DNA of 64,000 nt, taken from NCBI RefSeq assembly GCF_026167665.1, contig NZ_CP098740.1, positions 2,542,001-2,606,000 of the forward strand, read 5' to 3'. Positions 1 through 8,701 of the stretch are shown here, one piece after another. The DNA is from Streptomyces drozdowiczii. GTDB taxonomy: Bacteria; Actinomycetota; Actinomycetes; Streptomycetales; Streptomycetaceae. The translations under genes and the position numbers were made by a program. The stretch's first letter is position 1. Each line of letters opens with the position of its first letter. Under the pieces are notes generated by a model, which saw only the letters and a program-made list of their open reading frames with translations, was not told where the DNA came from and did not search any database.

Positions 1-1302
1 GCGGGGCTCGGCCTGCTCGCGCTCAAGGGCCAGACCGGCGAGTACGAGGTCGTCAACCCGTACCCCATCACCGTCGGCGCGGTCCTGGTCCTGCTCGGAC
101 TCGCCCTGCTGCTGCCGTGGCTGGTCGAGGCGTGCGTGCACCGGCTGCGCGGCGGCCCGGTGCCCTGGCAGCTCGCCACCCGCAGGCTCCAGCTCAGCAG
201 CGGGACCGCCTCCCGGGCCGTCAGCGGCGTCACCGTGGCGGTGGCCGGCGCGGTGGCCGTGCAGATGCTGTTCGCCTCGATGAACGCCGACTTCAACAAG
301 GCCACCGGGCAGGACCCCACCCGCGCCCAGTTCTACGCCGTGTCGCAGAAGGTCGGCGGCAACGCCGCCGTGGAGACCATCAACGAGTTCCGCGCCACCA
401 AGGGCGTCACCCAGGTCATCGGCATGGTCGAGGCGTACGTCACCAAACCGGGGAAGTACGCCGACGGGGAGATGCAGCCCACCACCTCGCTGAACGTCGG
501 TGACTGCGCCACCCTGCGCGAGGTCGCCCGCATCGACTCCTGCAAGGACGGCGACTCCTTCGTCGTGCACCCCAGGGACGACAAGGAGATGGCCGGCTGG
601 ATGGACCGGACCGCCCGCAAGGGCAAGGAGGTCGAGTTCGAGTCGGAGAGCGGCAGGAAGCAGCGCTGGACGCTGCCCGCCGACGCGAAGACCGTCGTCA
701 GCCGCAAGGACCCGATCGGCGAGGACCGCTGGGGGATCATGGTCACCCCGGGGGCGATCGACGCGACCGACCTGCCGGGCGCGAGCACCGTCTCGCAGAT
801 CCGCATCGACGAGAGCGTCCCGGACGCCGCCGAGTACGTACGCAACACGGCGGCCCGCATCGACCCCGGGATGCGCCTGGCCACCCTGACGTCCGTCGCA
901 CGCGACCGCCAGTACGCCAGCGTCCAGACCGGCCTCCAGGTCGGCGCCACGGTCACCCTGCTGCTGATCGCGGCCTCGATGCTGGTCTCCCAGCTGGAGC
1001 AGCTGCGCGAGCGCAAGCGGCTGCTGTCGGTCCTGGTGGCCTTCGGCACCCGGCGGACCACCCTCGCCTGGTCGGTGCTCTGGCAGACCGCGCTCCCGGT
1101 GGTCATCGGCCTCGCGGTGGCGGTGGCCGGCGGCCTCTCACTGGGCGCGGCGCTGTGCTGGATGGTCGGCAAGTCGGTCGACGACTGGCTGGTGTTCCTC
1201 CCCCTCGCCGGGGCGGGCGGGGCGCTCATCCTGCTGGTCACGCTGCTGTCCCTGCCGCCGCTGTGGCGCATGATGCGCCCGGACGGGCTGCGCAGCGAGT
1301 GA
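1..1302 (+). CDS. FtsX-like ABC transporter permease, 3' part (5' end outside window)
   Basis: The frame is open from base 1, so the gene starts upstream of the window; about 433 residues are visible. It has a membrane segment near the start (about residues 20-42), a large extracytoplasmic region, then three hydrophobic segments near the C-terminus (starting about residues 317, 360 and 400). The stretch between the last segments, rich in Arg/Lys with ERKRLLSVL and FGTRR, is the usual cytoplasmic loop of MacB/FtsX-type permeases. Such proteins pair with a LolD/MacB-like ATPase, probably encoded upstream, and act in export or mechanotransmission at the plasma membrane. The substrate cannot be told from this part. 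Confidence 0.85.
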   Translation, partial: AGLGLLALKGQTGEYEVVNPYPITVGAVLVLLGLALLLPWLVEACVHRLRGGPVPWQLATRRLQLSSGTASRAVSGVTVAVAGAVAVQMLFASMNADFNKATGQDPTRAQFYAVSQKVGGNAAVETINEFRATKGVTQVIGMVEAYVTKPGKYADGEMQPTTSLNVGDCATLREVARIDSCKDGDSFVVHPRDDKEMAGWMDRTARKGKEVEFESESGRKQRWTLPADAKTVVSRKDPIGEDRWGIMVTPGAIDATDLPGASTVSQIRIDESVPDAAEYVRNTAARIDPGMRLATLTSVARDRQYASVQTGLQVGATVTLLLIAASMLVSQLEQLRERKRLLSVLVAFGTRRTTLAWSVLWQTALPVVIGLAVAVAGGLSLGAALCWMVGKSVDDWLVFLPLAGAGGALILLVTLLSLPPLWRMMRPDGLRSE

Positions 1303-1325
1303 CATCCGCGGAGGGCGGCCGGACG

Positions 1326-2291
1326 TCAGGTCCGGCCGCCCTCCGTCACGCGTACCGGCAGCGCCCGCATCGCCTCGCGCAGCGCCGCCGCCAGCTCCTC
1401 GAACTCCTCGTGCCGCGCCGCCCCGGTCCGCATCGCCAGTGCCACCCGCCGCGTCGGGGCCGGGTCCGCGAAACACCCCGTGGTCAGCGCCTCGTTGCGG
1501 GCCGTCTCGACGGTGACCGCGGTGCGCGGCAGCAGCGTGACCCCGAGGCCCCCGGCCACCAGCTGCACCAGCGTGGAGAGCCCGGCCGCGGTCGTGGTGA
1601 CCGGGGCGCCCTCCGTACGGCCGGCCTCGCGGCAGATGTCGAGCGCCTGGTCCCGCAGGCAGTGCCCCTCGTCCAGGAGCAGCAGCGGGAGCTTCCGGAG
1701 CGCGTCGCGGGGGATGTCGGCGCGCCCGCCGAGCGGGTGGCCGCGGTCCATGACGAGCACGAAGTCCTCGTCGAAGAGCGGCAGCTCGCTGATCCCGGGC
1801 ACTCCCAGGGGCACGGCGAGCAGCAGCAGGTCGAGCCGTCCGGCGCCCAGTCCCTCGATCAGCGAGGAGGTCTGCTCCTCGTGCACCTGGAGGTCGAGGG
1901 CCGGGTAGCGCTCGTGGACCAGCCGCAGCACGGCCGGCAGCAGATAGGGGGCGACGGTCGGGATCACGCCGAGCCGGAGCACTCCGGTGAAGGGGGCGCG
2001 GACCGCCTCGGCCTCCTCCATCAGCTCGCCGACGGCGTCGAGGACGACGCGCGCCCGCACCGCGAGCCGTTCCCCGGCGGGCGAGAGCAGCACCTTGCGC
2101 GTCGTACGCTCGATGAGCTGGGCACCCAGTGCCTCCTCCAGCGCGGACACGGCCCCGGAGAGCGCGGGCTGACTCATCCCGATTGCGGCCGCCGCGTCCC
2201 GGAAGTGCAGATGTTCGGCGACGGCGGCGAAGGCGCGCAGCTGCGAGAGGCTGGGCTGTTTGAGCCGATTGCCCGGATTGCTCTGCACCAC
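1326..2291 (-). CDS. oxyR: LysR-family peroxide sensor OxyR
   Basis: A 321-residue LysR-type regulator. The N-terminal winged helix-turn-helix (about residues 12-72) contains AAAAIGMSQPALSGAVSALE. The C-terminal effector domain carries GHCLRDQALDIC, placing Cys211 and Cys220 where OxyR proteins have the peroxide-sensing disulfide pair. I chose the GTG at 2291 because GGAGG lies nine bases upstream; a second GTG follows immediately. It is divergent from ahpC-ahpD with about 130 bp between, the classical arrangement in Streptomyces, where oxidised OxyR activates ahpCD and its own gene. The family assignment is firm; regulation here is inferred from synteny. Confidence 0.95.
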   Translation of the reverse strand: MVQSNPGNRLKQPSLSQLRAFAAVAEHLHFRDAAAAIGMSQPALSGAVSALEEALGAQLIERTTRKVLLSPAGERLAVRARVVLDAVGELMEEAEAVRAPFTGVLRLGVIPTVAPYLLPAVLRLVHERYPALDLQVHEEQTSSLIEGLGAGRLDLLLLAVPLGVPGISELPLFDEDFVLVMDRGHPLGGRADIPRDALRKLPLLLLDEGHCLRDQALDICREAGRTEGAPVTTTAAGLSTLVQLVAGGLGVTLLPRTAVTVETARNEALTTGCFADPAPTRRVALAMRTGAARHEEFEELAAALREAMRALPVRVTEGGRT

Positions 2292-2344
2292 TGATAGGTA
2301 CCTCCGATCATCACGACCGAGTGTAGCTATTTCCGTGATCAATG

Positions 2345-2361
2345 CACTCTGTGCCAGAGTG
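2345..2361. promoter_or_regulatory. Inverted repeat in oxyR-ahpC intergenic region
   Basis: Arms CACTCTG (2345-2351) and CAGAGTG (2355-2361) form a perfect 7-bp dyad with a 3-base centre, in the only intergenic space between oxyR and ahpC. It could be part of the OxyR binding region, but no OxyR consensus was tested, so this is a positional inference. Confidence 0.35.
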
Positions 2362-2423
2362 GAGATCGTCCAACCCCCAGGAACTCCCTCAAAAGGGGAG
2401 AACCTACGCTGCAAGGAGAGCGC

Positions 2424-2978
2424 GTGCTCACTGTCGGTGACAAGTTCCCCGAGTTCGACCTGACCGCCTGTGTGTCGCTGGAGAGCGGCAAGGAGTTCGA
2501 GCAGATCAACCACAAGACCTACGAGGGTCAGTGGAAGGTCGTCTTCGCGTGGCCGAAGGACTTCACCTTCGTGTGCCCCACCGAGATCGCCGCCTTCGGG
2601 AAGCTGAACGACGAGTTCGCCGACCGTGACGCCCAGATCCTCGGCTTCTCCGGCGACTCCGAGTTCGTGCACCACGCCTGGCGCAAGGACCACCCGGACC
2701 TGACCGACCTGCCCTTCCCGATGATGGCCGACTCGAAGCACGAGCTCATGCGTGACCTCGGCATCGAGGGCGAGGACGGCTTCGCCCAGCGCGCCGTCTT
2801 CATCGTGGACCCGAACAACGAGATCCAGTTCACGATGGTGACCGCCGGTTCCGTGGGCCGTAACCCCAAGGAGGTCCTGCGGGTCCTCGACGCCCTGCAG
2901 ACCGACGAGCTGTGCCCCTGCAACTGGACCAAGGGCGAGAACACCCTGGACCCGGTCGCGCTCCTCTCGGGCGAGTGA
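2424..2978 (+). CDS. ahpC: Alkyl hydroperoxide reductase, peroxiredoxin AhpC
   Basis: A 184-residue 2-Cys peroxiredoxin (AhpE/Prx1-type thioredoxin fold) that reduces hydrogen peroxide and organic hydroperoxides in the cytoplasm. The peroxidatic Cys51 sits in FTFVCPTEIAAF; Cys164 and Cys166 in ELCPCNW supply the resolving cysteine. The GTG start has AAGGAG seven bases upstream. AhpD begins 11 bases after the stop, so the two are co-transcribed. In actinobacteria AhpD acts as the reductase partner in place of AhpF. Confidence 0.97.
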   Translation: MLTVGDKFPEFDLTACVSLESGKEFEQINHKTYEGQWKVVFAWPKDFTFVCPTEIAAFGKLNDEFADRDAQILGFSGDSEFVHHAWRKDHPDLTDLPFPMMADSKHELMRDLGIEGEDGFAQRAVFIVDPNNEIQFTMVTAGSVGRNPKEVLRVLDALQTDELCPCNWTKGENTLDPVALLSGE

Positions 2979-2989
2979 GCTGATACGAC

Positions 2990-3523
2990 ATGGCTCTCGA
3001 TGAACTGAAGTCGGCCATACCGGACTTCGCCAAGGACCTGAAGCTGAACCTCGGCTCGGTCATCGGCAACAGCGAGCTCCCGCAGCAGCAGCTCTGGGGC
3101 ACCGTCCTGGCCTGCGCGATCGCCTCGCGCTCGCCGAAGGTGCTGCGCGAGCTGGAGCCGGAGGCCAAGGCCAACCTCTCCGCGGAGGCGTACACCGCCG
3201 CGAAGTCGGCCGCCGCCATCATGGCGATGAACAACGTCTTCTACCGCACCCGCCACCTGCTCTCGGACCCCGAGTACGGGAACCTGCGCGCGGGTCTGCG
3301 GATGAACGTCATCGGCAAGCCGGGCGTGGAGAAGATCGACTTCGAGCTGTGGTCGCTCGCCGTCTCCGCGATCAACGGCTGCGGCCAGTGCCTCGACTCG
3401 CACGAGCAGGTGCTGCGCAAGGCCGGCGTGGACCGCGAGACCATCCAGGAAGCCGTCAAGATCGCCTCGGTGATCCAGGCCGTGGGTGTGACCCTCGACG
3501 CCGAGGCCGTACTCGCCGAGTAG
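2990..3523 (+). CDS. ahpD: Alkylhydroperoxidase AhpD
   Basis: A 177-residue all-helical AhpD/CMD-family protein. The active-site motif is [11 protein letters not shown], with Cys131, Cys134 and His138 forming the CxxC plus proton-relay histidine of characterised actinobacterial AhpD. It re-reduces AhpC. It is the second gene of the ahpC operon and is followed by a strong hairpin terminator. Confidence 0.97.
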   Translation: MALDELKSAIPDFAKDLKLNLGSVIGNSELPQQQLWGTVLACAIASRSPKVLRELEPEAKANLSAEAYTAAKSAAAIMAMNNVFYRTRHLLSDPEYGNLRAGLRMNVIGKPGVEKIDFELWSLAVSAINGCGQCLDSHEQVLRKAGVDRETIQEAVKIASVIQAVGVTLDAEAVLAE

Positions 3524-3542
3524 GCGCCGTACCCTGAATACG

Positions 3543-3584
3543 AGAAGGGCCCCGAGGACGACCGACCGTCCGAGGGGCCCTTCT
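3543..3584. terminator. Rho-independent-type terminator, ahpCD / AI-2E gene
   Basis: An 11-bp perfect stem (arms 3543-3553 and 3574-3584, AGAAGGGCCCC type) with a 20-base loop, between the convergent ends of ahpD and the next minus-strand gene. Flanking A- and T-rich ends suit both directions. Confidence 0.8.
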
Positions 3585-3598
3585 TCTGTGCGTACGCG

Positions 3599-4998
3599 CT
3601 ACGAGGAGCCGTCCGGTGACGGCTCGTCCCCGTCCGGCTCCGGGTTCTCCGCCTTCTCCTTCTCGGGCGGGGTGCCGGAGGCCGGGGTCGGCGCCGCGTC
3701 CAGCGCGGTCGAGCCGTGCGGGGGCGGCGAGTGGCGGCGCGACTCCTCCTGCCCGTACGACCGCAGATAGCCGACCACCGTATTGGTCACCGCGACCAGC
3801 GGCACCGCCACCACCGCACCGCCGATCCCGGCGATCATGCCGCCCGCCGCGACCGAGAGCACCACCGCCAGCGGGTGCACCCGCACCGCCCGGCCGAGGA
3901 TGAACGGCTGGAGGACATGGCCCTCGATCTGCTGCACGGCGAGGACCACGGCCAGCACCATCAGCGCGGTGAACACGCCCTCCGTGACGAGGGCGACGAC
4001 CACCGCCAGCGCCCCGGAGACCACCGCGCCGACGAGCGGGATGAAGGCGAACAGGAAGATGAAGACGGCCAGCGGCACCGCCATCGGCACGTTGAGGAAG
4101 TAGATCCCGAGCCCGATGAAGATCGCGTCGATCAGCGCCACGATGACCGTGCCGCGCACATAGGCGGTCAGCGTCCGCCAGGCGCGCGGACCGGCCCCGG
4201 CGACCCCGGGCCGCGCCTGCGCGGGCACCAGCTTGAGCACCCACTGCCAGATGCGCGCGCCGTCGTAGAGCAGGAAGAGCGTCGAGAACATCGCGAGCAG
4301 CGCGCCGGTCATGAACTCCACGACCACGGTGACGCCCTGGAGGCCCGCGGTGGTGATCGCCTCGGTGTTGGTGCCGACGGTGTCGCTGAGGTTCTTGGCG
4401 ATGTCGTTGATCTGTTTGTCGGTCACATGGAACGGGCTGTCCAGCAGCCAGTTCTTGAGGTCGTCGATCCCCTTCGTCACCTTGTCGGACAAGGTGTCGA
4501 TGTTGTCCATGACCTGCCACACCACGAACCAGCCGACCAGGCCCATGATGACGAAGCCGGAGATCGCGGTGACGGCCGTCGCCAGGCCCCTCGGCAGCCC
4601 GTGGCGCCGCAGCCGGGCCACGGTCGGCTGGAGCAGCGCGGTGACGAGCAGCGCGGCGACGAAGGCCAGCACGACCAGCTGTACGGCGCTGATGACCCGC
4701 ATCAGCACCCACAGGGTCCCCGCGAGCACCAGCAGCCGCCAGCCCGCCTCGGCCGCGACCCGCATCCCCCACGGGATCGCCGCGACCGGATCGGGCCGCG
4801 CGGCCACGGTGGGCGCGTAGGTGGGCGGGGCGGGCACCTGGTCGACGTGGGCGGGTTCGCCCTTTCCCGCCACCGCCGGGTCCGTGCCCCGAGCAGGGAG
4901 TCGTCGGCCTCCGTCTCGGCCCGTCGTTCGTCCAGGCGCTCGCTCAGCCTGCTCAGCTCGGCGCCCACTTGTCCGAGCCACCCCGGCAGTTTCGACAT
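3599..4998 (-). CDS. AI-2E family transporter, frame broken near 4887
   Basis: A polytopic membrane protein (about 465 residues when repaired) of the AI-2E/UPF0118/PerM family, with around eight hydrophobic segments. Visible landmarks include GLATAVTAISGFVIMGLVGW, the long central amphipathic domain (KVTKGIDDLKNWLL...) and the C-terminal GAVVSGALAVVVAL region; an acidic/proline tail follows. The likely start is ATG 4998 (SKLPGWLGQVGAEL), with GAGGAA upstream, but that frame differs from the body. Adding one G to the CCCC run at 4887-4890 joins them as DDSLLGGTDPAVAGKGEP. A shorter start at 4981 in the body frame exists but gives an unnatural N-terminus. The transported compound is unknown. 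Confidence 0.82.
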
Positions 4999-5065
4999 AA
5001 CGCTTCCTCTACCCCCGTCCGCTCTCCCCACCGCTCCCCGGGAGCGTTCCGCACGACCGTACACG

Positions 5066-5104
5066 CGTGAAGCCCCTCACCGAAGGACGGTGAGGGGCTT
5101 CACG
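5066..5104. terminator. Strong hairpin terminator
   Basis: A perfect 16-bp stem (arms 5066-5081 and 5089-5104, GTGAAGCCCCTCACC type) with a 7-base loop, just downstream of the SLT gene (minus) and upstream of the AI-2E gene. It most likely ends transcription of the SLT gene. Confidence 0.85.
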
Positions 5105-5128
5105 AGGTTGCGCAAGTGAACCCTGGTT

Positions 5129-5836
5129 CTAGTACCAGTGGTTGGCCTGCCAGAAGGACCAGGCACCGCAGGGGCTCTGGTAGCGGCCGTTCATGTAGCT
5201 GAGGCCCCACTTGATCTGGGTGGCCGGGTTGGTCATCCAGTCGGCGCCGGCCGAGGCCATCTTGGAGCCGGGGAGGGCCTGTACGAGACCGTAGGCACCC
5301 GAGCCCGGGTTGCTCGCCCGGTAGTTCCAGCTCGACTCGTGGTTCACGATGTTGCTGAAGCACTGGAACTGGTCGGCCGGCACGATCTGCCGCGCCATGG
5401 CCTGCACCTCGGCCACGGTGTACGAGCTCTGCACGGCGAACGAAGCGGTGGAGCGGACCTCGGAGCGGCTTGCGCGCTCCTGGGCTTCCTTCTTCTTCGC
5501 CTCGCGCTCGCGCTCCAGCCGGTCCTCGGCGGCCTGCTTCTTGGACTTCGCGTCCTTGGCGGCCTGCACGCGAGCGGTCTCTTCCGCGGACTTCTTCGCG
5601 GCGGCGTCGGCGGCGGACGCCTGGGCGTCGGCCTGCTGCGTCAGCGAAGCGGTCTGCACCTGGGCCTGCTGGCCCGCGGGGATGTCTGCGAGCAGCGTGG
5701 TGTCGGCTGCGGTCGCCTCGAAGTTGTTGTCGTCGGCAGCAGGGGTGCTGCCCGATGCAACGCCTACGACGGCGCCTACGGTGGTGACCGCGGTGGCGGA
5801 TGCCACGGCGAACCCCCGGACCGAAATCCGGCTCAC
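5129..5836 (-). CDS. Secreted lytic transglycosylase-like (SLT domain) protein
   Basis: A 235-residue exported protein. The N-terminus (SRISVRGFAVASATAVTTVG) is a signal peptide; residues about 90-150 are an Ala/Lys/Glu-rich probable coiled coil; the last 80 residues form an SLT-type lysozyme fold with IVNHESSWNYRASN, whose Glu is the expected catalytic acid, then SGAYGLVQALPGSKM and WSYMN-like blocks. It should cleave or bind peptidoglycan outside the membrane. I chose GTG 5836 because GGAAGGA lies upstream and the signal peptide then begins correctly; an in-frame ATG at 5854 lacks a ribosome site. A long, structured leader precedes it. Confidence 0.88.
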   Translation of the reverse strand: MSRISVRGFAVASATAVTTVGAVVGVASGSTPAADDNNFEATAADTTLLADIPAGQQAQVQTASLTQQADAQASAADAAAKKSAEETARVQAAKDAKSKKQAAEDRLEREREAKKKEAQERASRSEVRSTASFAVQSSYTVAEVQAMARQIVPADQFQCFSNIVNHESSWNYRASNPGSGAYGLVQALPGSKMASAGADWMTNPATQIKWGLSYMNGRYQSPCGAWSFWQANHWY

Positions 5837-6150
5837 ACGGTGTCCTTCCAGCATCGCCCGCTTAGGTGACCTCGCGGGCGCAATCGTGCCCTTGACACTG
5901 GCCTCCCTACTGCTTGGGTCACGGGAGGCACGGGCCCGGTGGGCGACTCCCCGGGGGAGCGCCGCGTGGTACTCGCGGGCGGCATACGGACGGCGGTTGT
6001 TGAGTTGTGTGGTGCGTGGCACCTCTGGAGGTGCCGGTGTGCCGTATGCGGGGCCTGACGGAAGCAAGACTCTGCCGGAACCGGACCGCGCGAAGCAATT
6101 CTCCGTTGCGTGTGAAAGGTCACACCCCGTTTGGCGGACCTGAATTACGG
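5837..6150 (-). promoter_or_regulatory. Long structured leader of SLT gene
   Basis: About 310 bases without a gene upstream of the SLT start. Next to the start is a 7-bp hairpin (arms 5855-5861 and 5874-5880, CGCCCGC type). Farther up is an almost spacer-free dyad (arms GGCACCTC 6018-6025 and GAGGTGCC 6028-6035). Streptomyces cell-wall hydrolase genes often have regulatory leaders, but I did not recognise the c-di-AMP (ydaO) riboswitch core here. Whether the region is transcribed is inferred. Confidence 0.4.
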
Positions 6151-6167
6151 AAAAGACGCCGCAACAC

Positions 6168-6207
6168 GGCGCCGCCCGGCTAGGCTGCTTGGCCCGCCGG
6201 GCGGCGT
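6168..6207. terminator. Hairpin terminator after PIN-PhoH gene
   Basis: A perfect 10-bp GC stem (arms GCCGCCCGGC 6171-6180 and GCCGGGCGGC 6196-6205), with an extra flanking pair, just past the PhoH stop on the minus strand. Confidence 0.7.
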
Positions 6208-6224
6208 CAACGTCCCAACCCGTA

Positions 6225-7547
6225 TCAGATCTGACCTTCCTCCAGCATTTCGGTCACCAGTGCGGCGATGCGGGAACGCTCCGAACGCGTGAGCGTCACA
6301 TGGGCGAAGAGCGGGTGCCCCTTCAGCTTCTCGACCACGGCGACCACACCGTCGTAACGGCCGACCCTGAGGTTGTCCCGCTGGGCCACGTCATGCGTGA
6401 GAACGACCCGGGAATTCGTGCCGATCCTGGACAACACGGTCAGCAGGACGTTCCGTTCGAGCGACTGGGCCTCGTCGACGATCACGAAGGCGTCGTGCAG
6501 GGAACGGCCCCGGATGTGGGTGAGCGGCAGGATCTCCAGCATGCCGCGCCCCAGCACCTCTTCGATGACCTCGCGCCCGGAGACGGCCGAGAGGGTGTCG
6601 AAGACGGCCTGCGCCCAGGGGCTCATCTTCTCGGCCTCGCTGCCGGGGAGATAGCCGAGCTCCTGCCCGCCCACCGCGTACAGCGGACGGAAGACCATCA
6701 CCTTCTTGTGCTGTCCCCTCTCCAGCACCGCTTCGAGCCCCGCGCAGAGCGCCAGCGCCGACTTGCCGGTGCCGGCCCGGCCGCCCAGCGAGACGATGCC
6801 CACCTCCTGGTCGAGCAGCAGGTCCAGGGCGATGCGCTGTTCGGCGCTGCGGCCGTGGATGCCGAACGCCTCCCGGTCGCCGCGGACGAGCCGCACGGTG
6901 CCCTCGGGCGTGACCCGGCCGAGCGCCTTGCCGCGTTCGGACTGGAGGACCAGGCCGGTGTGGACGGGCAGCTCGGCGGCCTCGGGGACGTACAGCGTCT
7001 CCTCGGCGAAGAGGAGGTCCACCTGGTCGGCGGCGAGGGGCAGTTCGGCCATGCCCGTCCAGCCGGAGTCGGTGATCGCCAGCTCCGCGCGGTACTCCTC
7101 GGCGAGGAGGCCGACCGATGACGCCTTGATGCGCAGCGGGAGGTCCTTGGAGACGACCGTGACGTCGTACCCCTCGGCCTGGAGGTTGCGCGCGACCGCC
7201 AGGATCCGTGAGTCGTTGTCCCCCAACCGGTAGCCGGCGGGCAGCACGCCGGGATCGGAGTGGTTGAGCTCGACGCGGAGCGTCCCGCCGAGGTCCCCGA
7301 GGGGGATCGGCGCGTCCAGCCGCCCGTAGCGGATCCGGAAGTCGTCCAGCAGGCGCAGGGCCTGCCGGGCGAAGTAGCCGAGCTCCGGATGGTGCCGTTT
7401 GGCCTCCAGTTCCGTGACCACGACGACGGGGAGCACGACCTCGTGCTCGTCGAATCGGGCCATGGCGTTCGGATCGGCCAGCAGGACGCTGGTGTCGAGA
7501 ACGTAGGTGCGCCTGTCGGGCAGGCGGCGCTTTGTGCTGGTCACCAC
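6225..7547 (-). CDS. PIN-PhoH family protein (PhoH2 type)
   Basis: A 440-residue fusion of an N-terminal PIN nuclease domain and a C-terminal PhoH ATPase/helicase. PIN acidic residues are visible in YVLDTSVLL (Asp18), VTELEAK (Glu47), LGDNDSRIL (Asp110, Asp112) and VSKD (Asp135). The PhoH P-loop is GGRAGTGKS (255-263) and Walker B is FVIVDEAQ (354-361). Mycobacterial PhoH2 of this architecture is an RNA helicase/RNase, so RNA unwinding and cleavage is expected. It starts at GTG 7547 with no clear Shine-Dalgarno site, so it may be leaderless. No antitoxin-like gene lies immediately upstream. Confidence 0.93.
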   Translation of the reverse strand: MVTSTKRRLPDRRTYVLDTSVLLADPNAMARFDEHEVVLPVVVVTELEAKRHHPELGYFARQALRLLDDFRIRYGRLDAPIPLGDLGGTLRVELNHSDPGVLPAGYRLGDNDSRILAVARNLQAEGYDVTVVSKDLPLRIKASSVGLLAEEYRAELAITDSGWTGMAELPLAADQVDLLFAEETLYVPEAAELPVHTGLVLQSERGKALGRVTPEGTVRLVRGDREAFGIHGRSAEQRIALDLLLDQEVGIVSLGGRAGTGKSALALCAGLEAVLERGQHKKVMVFRPLYAVGGQELGYLPGSEAEKMSPWAQAVFDTLSAVSGREVIEEVLGRGMLEILPLTHIRGRSLHDAFVIVDEAQSLERNVLLTVLSRIGTNSRVVLTHDVAQRDNLRVGRYDGVVAVVEKLKGHPLFAHVTLTRSERSRIAALVTEMLEEGQI

Positions 7548-7739
7548 GGAAGGACGTACCCCCTCGGAAGAGGCCGGCGTGCGACGGCGGGCCGTCGCGG
7601 AGCATCCCGCTTGTCAGCGGCGCCCACCTGGCTGGTGACCGGGCGCCGGTCTGTCAGGGATATGCCCTCTTACCCGGTCGGCCATGCCGACCGGCCCACT
7701 TCCGGGGGACGGGGGCGCGGAACACGCGCCCCGGGCGCC

Positions 7740-8501
7740 TCAGCCCCCGTAGCGCCGGTGGCGGGCGGCGTAGTCGCGCAGGGCCCGCAGGAAGTCGACC
7801 CGGCGGAAGGCCGGCCAGAAGACCTCGCAGAAGTAGTACTCCGAGTGCGCGCTCTGCCAGAGCATGAAGCCGGAGAGGCGCTGCTCGCCGCTGGTGCGGA
7901 TGACGAGGTCGGGGTCGGGCTGGCCGCGCGTGTAGAGGTGCTCGGAGATCAGGTCGGTGGAGACGATCTCGGCCAGGTCCTCGAAGGAGGTGCCCTTGGC
8001 GGAGTGGTCGAGGAGCAGGGAGCGCACGGCGTCGGCGATCTCCTGCCGGCCGCCGTAGCCCACGGCGACGTTGACGAGTATCCCGTCGACCCCGACGGTG
8101 GCCTGCTCGGCCTCCTTGAGGACGGTCTGGGTGTGGGCGGGCAGCAGGTCGAGCGTGCCGACGTGATGGACCCGCCAGCGGCCGTCCGCGGCCAGGCCGC
8201 GCACCGTGTTCTCGATGATGCCGAGGAGCGGGGTCAGCTCGGACTCGGGCCGGTCGAAGTTGTCGGTGGAGAGCAGCCAGAGCGTGACGACCTCGACGTC
8301 GGTCTCGCTGCACCAGCCCAGGAGCTCCTTGATCTTGTCGGCCCCGGCCTGGTGGCCCTCGGCCGCCGTGCCGCCGGACGCCTTCGCCCAGCGCCGGTTG
8401 CCGTCGAGGATGACGCCGATGTGCTTGGGCACCTGGGAGTGGTCGAGGCGGGCCTCCACCCGGCGCGCGTAGAGCCCGTACACCAGGTCGCGCAAGTTCA
8501 C
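7740..8501 (-). CDS. uppS: Isoprenyl transferase (cis-prenyltransferase, UppS family)
   Basis: A 253-residue polyprenyl diphosphate synthase that condenses isopentenyl diphosphate in the Z configuration to make carrier lipid for cell-wall synthesis. HIGVILDGNRRWA gives the DGNR active site (Asp33), LWLLSTDNFDRP follows, and PDPDLVIRTSGEQRLSGF plus HSEYYF are the C-terminal substrate and Mg-binding blocks. GTG 8501 (protein starting NLRDLVYGLYARR) is preferred over GTG 8510 because GAGAGG lies eight bases upstream and family members start there. Chain length (short or undecaprenyl) cannot be told; Streptomyces carry more than one homologue. Confidence 0.92.
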   Translation of the reverse strand: MNLRDLVYGLYARRVEARLDHSQVPKHIGVILDGNRRWAKASGGTAAEGHQAGADKIKELLGWCSETDVEVVTLWLLSTDNFDRPESELTPLLGIIENTVRGLAADGRWRVHHVGTLDLLPAHTQTVLKEAEQATVGVDGILVNVAVGYGGRQEIADAVRSLLLDHSAKGTSFEDLAEIVSTDLISEHLYTRGQPDPDLVIRTSGEQRLSGFMLWQSAHSEYYFCEVFWPAFRRVDFLRALRDYAARHRRYGG

Positions 8502-8701
8502 TGAGTCCACCTCTCGGTTCCGTGCGGGCCCGCCGGCCCCTTCGCCAGGGGTCCGGGGTCGTCCCCTGGGGATCGGATCGCCGCACTGGAAGGGGGCGGA
8601 TCGCCCCGCCGTGTCATGGCAGTCCCGTCAGGCCACATTACTGCGCGGGCCCCGTGCCCACCCAACTCGGCCTGTCACAAGTCCGTGATAAAGAGATAAT
8701 C

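Noticed and set aside
5837..6224. c-di-AMP (ydaO) riboswitch upstream of the SLT gene
   Set aside because: Expected conserved segments (GGGGAAC-like and GACAGCTAACCTCG-like) were not found in the minus-strand leader by eye.
7740..8501. Isoprenyl transferase as part of a secondary terpenoid cluster
   Set aside because: Neighbours are housekeeping-like and no terpene cyclase or P450 is nearby.
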